Assembly: GCA_023101725.1 (NCBI GenBank)
Contig: JALJCO010001173.1
Span: forward strand, 26,061 to 90,060
Reading direction: 5' to 3'
Length of the DNA stretch: 64,000 nt
Origin: Atherinomorus stipes
Taxonomy: Eukaryota; Chordata; Actinopteri; Atheriniformes; Atherinidae
Positions 38,745-48,700 of this stretch are shown piece after piece. A model generated the notes under the pieces. The model saw nothing but the letters and a program-made list of their open reading frames with translations, searched no databases and was not told the DNA's origin. Within the stretch, counting starts at the first letter, position 1. Every line of letters starts with the position of its first letter. A program made the position numbers and the translations under genes.

Positions 38745-40115
38745 GTGACTACTACTCTCCAAAATTTCCTACAATTAATTGAAGACAAAACTAAAGTCTT
38801 GTTATTTGGACCTCCTAACCTCCGTGCCAATAAGTGTCCACCTTGGATCTTTGGAACTATACAAAAGAACACCAGGTTAAAACTTAATCACATGTTTTTA
38901 TTTGATAAACAGATTAAATCTGTCATCAGAATCAGCTTCTTTCAGCTAAGAGCCCTTTCTGAGGTCAAACCATTCCCCGAGGGATGGACAATACCAAAAC
39001 TTTTCCCGTCATATGAGTAGTTTATGGTTCTTTTCAATCAATACTGATACTTTTTACCCCTTAAAAGAAAATCAAATGATTGTACAGTTTGCATCTTGAA
39101 TGCAAAGGTAATATTGAATACACAAAAACTTGAGAACAGAGACACTACTGGAAAGAAATGCTTTTAAACAATAGAAATTATACTGATGAGTAAACTAAAC
39201 AAAAAAAAAAGATTAAAAACTTCTTTCAATTATCAAATAACTTCAGTACAGCTAAAGATTATTTAAATTTAGGCCTATGCAGTGGAAAATGTTCAAATAC
39301 AAAATGTAGTAGAAATATAATACATTTACCAAAACGATGTGTAAAAACAGAAAACTTTATTGTCATCACTAAGTAGCAGCAGCATCACAACATCTGATCA
39401 TGTGACACAGAAGCTGGAATCTGGTGGGTTTCCCACATAATTTCATTGCCTAAAACTCTCAGAAGTGAAAACAAATTGCATATTGTGTATCCGCACAGTG
39501 GTATCTCCATATTTTAAAAAGTATTGAATCTGATAATTGTCTGGCTGGTTTCAAAGTATCGACAATATGCCCATCCCTACGTACATTTCCCTCCTTTTCT
39601 AACTTTGAGAAAGTAAGTCATTCTTTTATCTCTTTGAGATGAGACTACTATAATATTCTTTATTCAGACTGTCTTGCCTGCAGCATGTGCAAAACACGCC
39701 TGCTTGACTTTTAACAGGAATATGCAAATGATCATATCACACATTTTACCTTCTCTTCACTGCCTCCCACTTTATAGTAAATTTTAAGATTTTATCAGTC
39801 CCTCCAGAAAGTTGCTCCACTTTTCTCTGCCGGGGTTGCAGCTTGGTTTAAACACAGGGGTGACAGAGCTTTTTCTGTTGTTGGTCCCAAACTGTGGACC
39901 TGGCCTCCTCTCCACATCACGACCTCACCAACAGTAGACTTTTTTAGAACTTTAAAGACCCATTTTTATTCCTTGTATAAGCTTATTAGCTTTAACTTAG
40001 ACTGAGTTCTTAAAATTTGTGTTTTTTTCTGGTATTTGTCTTGTTTTGTGTTGTTTTTAAATCGGACAGCACTTTGGTCAATGTCTGTTGTTGTAAATGC
40101 AAATAAACTTGACTA
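38745..40115 (+). pseudogene. Decayed non-LTR retrotransposon ORF2 C-terminal half
   Basis: Three blocks in + strand order match the end of a CR1/L2/Rex1-type ORF2. Around 38,770-38,990 read EDKTKVLLFGPP and LFDKQIKSVIRISFFQLRAL. Around 39,630-39,720 read a degraded LQHVQNTPA..LLTG segment. Around 39,755-39,985 read FIVNFKIL, then RAFSVVGPKLW and TLKTHFYSLYKL. Frameshifts and stops interrupt it throughout. It ends near 40,115 with AAATAAACTTGACT, like the tail of the element at 16,583-16,905. A later insertion seems to separate the first two blocks. No function is expected. Confidence 0.65.
39010..39585. mobile_element. Possible MITE inserted in the non-LTR remnant
   Basis: The segment separates two otherwise collinear retrotransposon blocks. 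It ends with GCCCATCCCTAC, and its reverse complement GTAGGGATGGGC is a frequent fish MITE terminus. The left end shows only a weak match (a CTGATACTTTTTACC-like segment). Borders are approximate. Confidence 0.35.
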
Positions 40116-40119
40116 GAAT

Positions 40120-41470
40120 GAAAATCTGCTGTTTTATCATGAAACTCTTCATGGCAATCTGAATATTTTCAGGTCTAATTTGATGATAAATGCATCATTG
40201 ATGTGAAAATATCAAATATGATTATAAATCAAACTATTCTGGATCTTAGTTTATTTTTTAATAAATATTCATAATAATTAATAATAATGTTTTGAATGGT
40301 TATAATACAACATTTTTAGTTAGTGCAGTCCTGAATTAATTTTATTAAATTTTTCCCTTTGCCAGTGTGATGAATGAAAAATGAATTAGTGAAGGAATGG
40401 TCACTCCTTTGCATACAGCCCAGTTAATTGTGGTCAATTTATATCATAGGTGTTTATATAATTACAATTTCCCTCTGGGCTTAACACCATCATTTTTTCA
40501 CCAATGTATAAAACGAAATAAATATGGAAAAAAAGACAGGATTAAAACATGAAACTTAAATATGAAATAAATTGATAACCAAAAATGAATAAAAATCTAT
40601 GATTAAAAAAATTATAGAAATCAAAATAAACCACTACCATGAATTAATCAGATAAAAAGAAAATTTCAAGAAGGCACAAAGTGGTTGCAGTAATTTTGGA
40701 GCAATAATTGTTAATGAAAATTTTTTCTTAATTTTCTTTTTTACTTTTTTTGAACCGTCTTTATTCAGCTAATTAAACAAATTCTTTTGCGAATGTACCA
40801 CAGTGTTCTTACCCTGATTTGGGTTTGTAAGGGTTTCTTAGGTAAGTCAGGATGTTAGGTGATGTAGTATGTAAAACTGATGAAATGGAAAATGTGAAAA
40901 GGAGAGTGAATTATCCAGAAACTTCAATAAAAAGATCTAAAAGGATTCAAAAGAGAAAAGAAAAAGCTAGCCTTAGATATTAATAGAAGTAGGTGGTTTG
41001 GTTTCTCTTCCACCCCCACAACTATCATGTTGACAAACAGGCGAGAGGCAGAACTGGTGAACAACCAGTACACTACTTGTCAGTGCAGCTGTCACTCCTC
41101 CTATCTGACCTTTACTCTCTGTGACACCTTGTCTTCCAGAAGATGGTGACCCACATTCAAGCTAAGATGGGGCCATTACATAAGCCGTATTACAACCTGA
41201 ATTAATCGTTTCTAATCATACCAAAGTTAAACAGATTAAGTCTGTCTGGTAAGTAGGTTGCATGTGTTCCTTCGCTGGGTTATACAGTAAGAGAGCTGCT
41301 CTGCCACGTGCAGCCCAAGAACAGCGGTGAACCTGGTGTGTTACCTAAAACACACACCAGTTCATGTAAAACTATTTCCCATGTTCTACTTGGCTGAATT
41401 TGGTAACTACCCTGTAAAAGTTAACAACAGAAACAGAAACATGACATACAAGAAGTAACTGCAAGCACTT
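40120..41470. other. AT-rich intergenic region
   Basis: Very AT-rich sequence between the retrotransposon remnant and the 3' end of ppdpf. No gene, RNA or transposon is recognised. Confidence 0.6.
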
Positions 41471-41472
41471 AT

Positions 41473-41478
41473 TTTATT
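41473..41478 (-). terminator. ppdpf: AATAAA polyadenylation signal of ppdpf
   Basis: TTTATT on the + strand gives AATAAA on the minus strand, about 250 nt beyond the ppdpf stop codon. Other A-rich candidates lie between this site and the stop (for example AATAAA-like words near 41,520-41,580). Confidence 0.5.
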
Positions 41479-41725
41479 CTTTTGAACAGAGTCAATACAT
41501 TACAAGAAATAGATGAAAAACTTTGTACATACTTTTTTTTAAGATAATCGTAATAAAAACATAATATACAGAAGCAAAAAGTACAAGCAAACTATTTACT
41601 AAGGGTTAAAAAAAAACACCATCATCATCACCACCATCTTCATCTCCATTGCTGGACTATGGGATGGATGGTAAGCTGAGGGTGAGGAAGGTGCAAAGCG
41701 GATGAGTTAGTGGAGGGGATGAGCT

Positions 41726-42384
41726 TTAGGAAGAAGTTGGTGGAGGGGATGTTGGCTCAAACTTTCCGTTGTCGCTGCTTTCGCTAAGTTGTCGCTGTAG
41801 AACCATTTCCCTGGCGATACAGGTCACCTGACCATTGGCCACTGTGTAGGTTCTGTTCCTGCAACACAGAGACATATTCAGGTCAATCTCCTTCACCACA
41901 GCGGAAAGATTTATGGTTACTGCTGCAAGTAAATGGTACGTTTGTGTAGTAAGGCGCTCACTTTTGATTGTCAGAGCCATTCTGCATGCCGGGCTGGTTC
42001 TGCTTTGCAAAGAAAAACGAGGTCCACCAGTGGCCAGAGTCTTGCCTTGGAAGTGCTACATGAAACAAAATTTTATTTTAACCTTGTTTGTCTTGTTTCA
42101 GGATATTAGTCCTTTTATTTTTCATTAATATATTCCATTAAACAAGTCCCTTTCCATACCTGGATGATGTGGAATAACTTCCCCAGCATATTCAGCACTG
42201 CCACAAGAACTGCTGCTGGAGTTGGACCCCAGGCGTCCTGGAGGAAAGCCAATCAGACATTTCATTTTTATGAGACACAAAAACAATGAGCTCAGCTCTG
42301 CACATTCATGTAAACAATCTGTAACTTACTTCTATAGTAGTCATGAGTGGCAACGAGAGAGCCACCTGATGGAATTGCTGCCAT
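41726..42384 (-). CDS. ppdpf: Pancreatic progenitor cell differentiation and proliferation factor, 119 aa
   Basis: Four coding exons read on the minus strand: 42384-42330, 42237-42160, 42055-41962 and 41858-41726. All junctions are GT-AG with matching phases, and the stop is TAA at 41,726-41,728. The N-terminus MAAIPSGGSLVATHDYYRRR and the following LGS-Ser-rich stretch match PPDPF. So do the GEVIPHHP segment and the diagnostic SGHWWTSFFFAKQ motif. Human PPDPF is 114 aa from memory. The C-terminal exon (NRTYTVANGQVTC to PTSPPPTSS) is less conserved, as expected. The protein was first described in zebrafish (exdpf) as promoting exocrine pancreas growth; its biochemical activity is not settled. 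A non-coding leader exon lies upstream. The fish a or b paralogue is not determined. Confidence 0.93.
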
Positions 42385-43735
42385 TTTCTCCGACCTTGGA
42401 TGGAAAACTGTTCAAAGATGGAAAATGGTAACCTAAAAAAAAAAAGGACAAGTAATATTACACGTGGAAGTAAAGGAAAAAAATCTGTTCCAGTATCTCA
42501 AATAGTGTATCCCAAAATTCTACATAGACAAGTCAAACACAAATATTCTCCGAATAATCACATCTACTTTGAGAAAATAATCATTTCAGAGGAGCTGTGC
42601 TGCATTCATTCATTCGTGCTCGCTCTGCATTGGTGCAGACCGTTGCTCTCTGCCGCAGAGTGATAAACCAGAAGCAGCTGCTTCTGAGAGTCTGGTTTCT
42701 CATGACTTAAATATCTAGAATGTATGTGAGGGAAATCGGCACGTCCAGCATGCTGTACTACTGTGCACAAGAGGGCTACGTGATACATTGACTGAAACTT
42801 TTCCTATGCCTCCTGTTGTAGGTGACGTTAGTGAATTCCATACTGCTGTGTTTAACCACGCTTTACTGAAGCACATCTTTGAAAAAATTGGCTTATACAT
42901 TTTCTTTAAAGTGTTCAGATGAAAAAATACAATTGTAATGTTATCATTTCTCCAAAGGATGAGTTATTCTAAATTTAATACAATTCCATTATAAAGCCAG
43001 AAAGAAAAACAATCTTTTTTTTTTTAATTGCAATCAATGTGCAGAAAATTTGTCCCATATTGGACAATAACAACAAAAAATAACAAATTTACAACTGTAA
43101 TTCACAAATTTAAAAGTTTGTTTTGGGATATCTTAAACTTGGACTGTGTAAACAGCCTGAAGAACCAGTTGGAGGCTGAATAGCTTAACTCTGTGAACAG
43201 CAGATGGCTGCAGGGATTTCAGAGGGACAAATACGTCTGCACCTGATAAACACAACAGATGACGCACAAACTTGTGGTGTTTCCTATATTGTACACCCAA
43301 AAGTATGATTAATTTTGTATTCAATTTCATGGATGTATTAGAAAGAATAACAAATCATACGACTTTCATACCCTGACCCATACACATGGGTCACTCAGGT
43401 GTTTATGTTGCAGAGATGAACAAGTTTAACAAATGCTGGGAAACTTCATCCCTGTAAAAACTACCTTTGTATTTATGGGGTTGAGAATCAAATGTGTCCA
43501 TAAAGAAAAACACCTTTGACCTCAAATGTTCATTCAAAAACATTCAGATAAAGACATCAGTAATAATAATCAAATTTGTCATTTTTGACTTACCTTTTTG
43601 AATAGGATGATGGTGCAGGCACCAGAAGCGGTTGTTGAGGTTCGGTTGGCTTGAAGTAGAAGAATCGCTAGTGACTATGGCCCATTTGAGGACAATCTAC
43701 TTGTTTGGACCCTTCTCGATCTCTACGCTGCTGCG
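42331..43735 (-). other. ppdpf: ppdpf leader exons and first intron
   Basis: Going upstream from the ATG, the first coding exon opens at a T-tract acceptor (…TTTTTTAG|GTTACC, exon edge 42,432). A donor AAAAAG|GTAAG at 43,594 closes a leader exon that begins near 43,735, just downstream of a TATA box. The intervening intron of about 1.2 kb has no recognised feature beyond T/A tracts. Confidence 0.65.
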
Positions 43736-43760
43736 GTCCCAAGAGAAGGGTGATGAGAGG

Positions 43761-43768
43761 CTTTTATA
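43761..43768 (-). promoter_or_regulatory. ppdpf: TATA box of ppdpf
   Basis: TATAAAAG on the minus strand lies in a locally GC-rich, CpG-containing region. Its distance from the leader exon (start inferred at about 43,735) is right for a TATA-driven promoter. The start site is inferred from this spacing, not observed. Confidence 0.65.
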
Positions 43769-44294
43769 GCAAAGCCGCTGGCTTCGACGCGTGCTGTTTA
43801 GGCACGGGGCGGGGACTCTGTGACAGCTCGAGGACACAGAACGTGCGCTGCTTTGCTCGGTGACACCGGAGTCCTCGGTGACACCAGACTAAAAGCTTGG
43901 AAAGGCTTTATTGACTTTGCACAGACCGCTGAACTTACCACGCCGTCTCTTAGCTAGCTAGTCTCGAGGTTGATACAATTTTTCTGAAAAGTACTAAACT
44001 TGGTACACAAAGCCATTGATAGAGCAATGTAGAGGGTTGTTTCAAGTAAATATATAATGTTTTAGTTAGAAGGGCGCCAGTTTGTTTGTTACTGTGTTTG
44101 TTAACATTTGGCCTGATGCAAGCTTTGCAGACTAAACATGACAGCTGTTGGACTTACTTCGAGAAAAAACTATGTACACAAACAAACTGCTTTCCAATGT
44201 GGAATTCACGCTACGTATTTACAATCAACGTTGAACATGTGAACACATAGTTGTGATTGAATAAAAATGAGTTGTTCGACCGCTTGGTTGTCTT

Positions 44295-44366
44295 TCCCTG
44301 GTGGTCTAGTGGTTAGGATTCGGCGCTCTCACCGCCGCGGCCCGGGTTCGATTCCCGGTCAGGGAA
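44295..44366 (+). tRNA. tRNA-Glu (anticodon CTC)
   Basis: The 72-nt sequence folds as a full cloverleaf. The acceptor stem TCCCTGG pairs with TCAGGGA (one G·U), and A is the discriminator base. The anticodon stem CGGCG/CGCCG encloses loop CTCTCAC with anticodon CTC at 44,328-44,330. The T arm CCGGGTTCGATTCCCGG is perfect. The A box (TGGTCTAGTGG) and B box (GGTTCGATTCC) are intact. There is no intron, and no CCA is encoded, as normal in eukaryotes. The gene is complete and looks functional. Confidence 0.96.
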
Positions 44367-44371
44367 CGATC

Positions 44372-44376
44372 TTTTT
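44372..44376 (+). terminator. RNA polymerase III T5 terminator of tRNA-Glu
   Basis: A run of five T's starts 6 nt after the discriminator base, the usual Pol III stop signal. Confidence 0.85.
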
Positions 44377-44477
44377 ATAGTCCTTCTTTTGATTCTGTCA
44401 GTTGTCCTCAAATTCATTTATGCCTTCCTATTAAAAGAAAATAATAATAACACTAATAATAACAATAATAAATGGCC

Positions 44478-44530
44478 AATTCCCACCCAGTGTACTGGAT
44501 AAGCGGTACAGAAAATGACTGACTGATGAT
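44478..44530 (-). repeat. Fragment of a 'CCATTTTCT…GCTTATCC' dispersed repeat
   Basis: The reverse complement reads TCAGTCATTTTCTGTACCGC followed by TTATCCAGTACACTGGGTGG, matching a very common short teleost dispersed repeat. A second fragment in the opposite orientation lies at 45,503-45,560. Confidence 0.6.
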
Positions 44531-44641
44531 AAGAAGCAGCTATCAGTGTAATAACATTGACAAAAGTGATACATGGAAAACATGAAAATCATATTAATTT
44601 TGAACTGCAGCTCAGCAGATATATATATATACATATATACA

Positions 44642-44644
<3 letters not shown>

Positions 44645-44678
<34 letters not shown>
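44645..44678. repeat. (TA)n microsatellite
   Basis: A TA dinucleotide run of about 17 units, next to shorter ATATAC runs from 44,620. Confidence 0.9.
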
Positions 44679-44681
<3 letters not shown>

Positions 44682-45502
44682 AAAACAACCAAAGAAGCAT
44701 GAAGAGTATGACTAAACTAAAATTTTGTTGAACAGCACTTTGAGGAAGGCACTGCTACCAAAGTGTTTTCAGTAATGTTTGATAAGACTTCTGCACCTGT
44801 TGACAGGTGTTTTGGCCCATTGCTCATGAGCAACGTGCTCAAATTTGTCTGGGACAGTTTTTAAAAAAAATATTATTCTTATTCTTTTCAACCACAACTC
44901 AAAGTTTATTTAATTTAGTACATTTCTATTTACAGTATCATTACTTTAATTAGTTTCTTTTTATTTGAATAACTGTTGTGCATTTACAGTTTCTTTATTG
45001 GGAGGGTATATAAATATTTGAGGATGACTATACTTGTGTAACCATTTTCTGTATCTCCGGTTTTATATAGTAGATTCAAATTGTAGACATATAATTTATT
45101 ACCAATAAATTGGCACTACTCTTAACTAAAAGCTCATATTTAGCAGGAGTCTTGGGCATTTGATTCAATATTTTAATATCTTTTATTTTGATTCATACAG
45201 GTGGATCAGGAGTAGGAATTCTTTTATTAAGATGGGACACTGTTGGATGTTGAGCCTATGGCACCACCCAATGGCTAAGATGAGATAAAACACAATCATG
45301 GTCAAAAAATACTTTTGAAGTTTAAAATGACAAGCAGTAGTGTAACAAAGATCAACAACAGACTACACACTATTCAGTTGACTTTAATTGAAAAATTTGA
45401 CTTTGCAAAAATATTTTGCAATATAGCTGGTTTCAGAAGGTGGATTTACAGCATTCATATGCGAAAATAAATTGCATTACAATATGAAACATACACATAT
45501 TA

Positions 45503-45560
45503 AAATCCATCCATCCATTTTCTTTACACCTGGAGTCCAATTCAGGGTGACAGGGACATA
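45503..45560 (+). repeat. Fragment of 'CATCCATCCATTTTCT' dispersed repeat
   Basis: CCATCCATCCATTTTCTTTA is followed by CACCTGGAGTCCAATTCAGG and GTGACAGGGAC. This is the same family as 44,478-44,530, in + orientation. Confidence 0.6.
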
Positions 45561-45568
45561 ATAAAATA

Positions 45569-45574
45569 TTTATT
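45569..45574 (-). terminator. tpd52l2: Candidate AATAAA polyadenylation signal of tpd52l2
   Basis: TTTATT on the + strand gives AATAAA on the minus strand, about 170 nt beyond the tpd52l2 stop. Other AT-rich candidates nearby cannot be excluded. Confidence 0.4.
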
Positions 45575-45744
45575 GCAATATCTGTTGTTACAATAATTTC
45601 ACTTTACAAATCTAATCGACCTAATAATCATTCTCCAGAAGAGTCCAAAATAACACTGAACTAAGTCTACAGACAAAATCTGTCACAGTTTTATAAGATG
45701 TGTAAAATAAGTCCCACTAGGATGCTACAGCAGATGGGTGCATC

Positions 45745-48700
45745 TCATGTTGAGCTGTGGGAGAATCTTCTTTCAAACCCAGAGGTGTCCCCATTGTTTG
45801 ACAGACTTCCAGTCACCTTATCCTTGGATTAAGAAAACCATAATTAATACTCAGTGTGGGGGATGGTTAACTGTAATGTGAATGTTTTTTTTTTTTGATA
45901 AACTCACTTTCACATTGCCAACAACTTCTTCCAAGGACTTGAATGTTGAGGAATGTCTAGAGAAAAGCATTGAAAGGCAAAAATAATTAAAAACAAAAAA
46001 AATAATTTGTTGTAAATGTATTAAATTCAGAAATAATCACAATATTTTATATGTATATATAATTATGATGCTTTACCTCATAGCTGGCACACTTATAGTG
46101 TGACCCAAGGTGCTGGGTGGGAGACACAGATAAGGGAGTTTAAAAGACTGAATAAGACAAATTAACCTTCAAAGGCAAGCAAATGTTCAGTAAAAGCATA
46201 AAAACATTGTTACTGGCTTAAAATGTAAAATATATATCTTTGTTTTTAGTCATTTTTAAAGCTTGTAACTGTAAAAGGCTAAATCTTTCAAATCAAAGCA
46301 TTATGGTTGCATTTAAGTAGATTGCATTACTTTTTATATTGTACATACAGCTGGGAAAAGTATCATTTTAATTTAATTTCAATCATATATGAAGAGAAAG
46401 TTAAGACGTGTTCCAAGGAATGTCTAAAATAAATTTTATTGTTCTCATTTAGGAAAGGATTTATGAATATTAATGAGCTGAAACAAATTCAAGTAAAACT
46501 AAAAAACAACTAAGTCGAGCATAAAAACATGAATATTTATCTTTATCTAAATGTTTTCTTTGTTATCTTTTTATTTATTTTTTGGACTCTTTCTCAATAA
46601 ATCAATACACCATTTGTTAAAAAAAAACAAACAAACAACAAAGAAACAAAAACGGGCCTCATTCACCAATATCTTGTAATGAATCTAAAATTTGTTTTTG
46701 GCTGCAATGAAAGCACAATCCTCTGAGAATTTGACTTAGGTTGTTTTTTTGTTTTTGTTTTTTAAATAAAAACCTTTTGTCATTTTCCATTTTCATGAAT
46801 GTATTCATAGACTGCAAAACTGTTCATATTTCTACTTTCAGTGTGGTAAATACCAAACTGTCAAAAGGTTAAAATGATGGACCAATTAACCCTACTTTGC
46901 ATAAATATCCAAAAATATCAATAAAAGGTCATGAGACTGACAAGCAGTGTGCAGACAAAGACAGAGGCGAGGAAAAATAACAAACAGAATGCCACAAGAA
47001 GTAATGAAAATAAATAATATAGACATACACTTTCTCATTTTTAAGTTGATCGACTTGGTTATTGGTTAATTACAAACTGACTCCTGATTCCTCCAGAACT
47101 TGAAGAGTCTGGTCTCATGAGCGCATCAGGACAAACATCCTCTTGTTGTAGTGGCTGAAGAACAAAGCAGTACACCGCAGAATGAATTTTCACCTCTCTT
47201 TACATACTGCACTCTGCACGGTTTGTGAAGCTAATCGCCTCCTGCTGTGTCCAAACACATCCAGCATCCTCTTAAGATGCCGTGCGCCAATGGAGCGAAT
47301 CGGGGATCTAATATGAAATAAAACCTCCTGGTGAGTCTCAAATATGGTCAGTGGTGTCATTAACCAGAGGGTCAAGCCATGACCTCCATCATCAAATAAA
47401 TTAGGTGACTTGGACATTAACAAAGATCAATAGATTTTCATAAACGCAACAATCTTCGAAGGAGGTTTGTCACTGAGACCTAACCCTTTAAAACCAAACC
47501 CAAGAAAAATGGGTTCAGAGACTCTTTCTTTGTCCCTGAAAAGAAATATAGAAGAAAAATTATAGAAATATTTTTCATATATTCACCATTTATTACCAAG
47601 CGATATGTCAAAGTTATTGCTGTGCAGTCGTCCGCCTCCTGGTATCAGGTATTTTAGAATGTATGCAAAGTTTTTACCATGAACTGATGAAATTTTAGAA
47701 ATTGTATGTATCAAATATAATACATAAAGCATGATAGGGTTAAGGACAAATTTCTTCATAAGAATGTTTGGTGAATGAGGCCCACTGCCCTCAGTATGAG
47801 GCAAGGCATCCCCCATATTGAGGGTGATGGAAGTTATCCTATTTAACATGGAGATGACTTTTAAGTCCTTATATTCTACATTTTTTTTGGTGAAGTCACC
47901 CACTTAAAACAAATGACTGCTGATCAAAAACCCTCAGAGGTCTTACCGTTGTGGGCTTGGAAGAGGCAGGGCTCTGTTGAGTTTGCAGCATGGAGATAAG
48001 GACAGACACAAACATTAACGTCACACCAGCTTCTGTTCACACCAGGATGACAACGATGGACTTATCAGCTACCGCTGTGCAATGCTGTGATTGGATTATG
48101 GTTGTTTACAGTGAAAAAGTACGAGCAGGTGATGCTCTGACCAAAAGCCTCAAAATCAGGTTATATTTGCACTGTTGTTGGTGGACAAGAATTATTGTAA
48201 ATAACTATAAAATAAAAATTTAACTAAATAATAAGTGGAGAAACAGCCTAATTTGGAAACACATGTAAATGGGATGATTTCATCAACACTCCTGACATGT
48301 TTAAAGGATTTGCATTAGGGCTGCTCGATAATGGAAAAAAATCATTATCATGATTATTTTGATCATATTGAAACCATAATTATTCAAATGATTATTTTTT
48401 AGTTACACAACACATTTATTTAGCATTTCTTTCCCTTTCAAACAACACGTCGTTGAAAATTTACACAAAACGTTCAAACTAAAAATAAATATTGGCTACA
48501 AATATGTACCTATCAGAGCTGTTTTCAATGTATAAAACATTAAATGAATAAAATAAATATACTTTGAACATTAAATAAATGCAAAAAACGTAGAAAAATA
48601 TACATATACATACAAATAAACAATGTATTCAACTGTTCTGCAATTTCTCTATATTTGAAGAATAAAATATTCTTATGTATTTAGAAAATATCCCAAAACA

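Noticed and set aside
44755..44870. Possible transposon fragment (GACAGGTGTTTTGGCCCATT…)
   Set aside because: It feels like a dispersed fish repeat, but I could not recognise ends, coding motifs or a second copy in the window.
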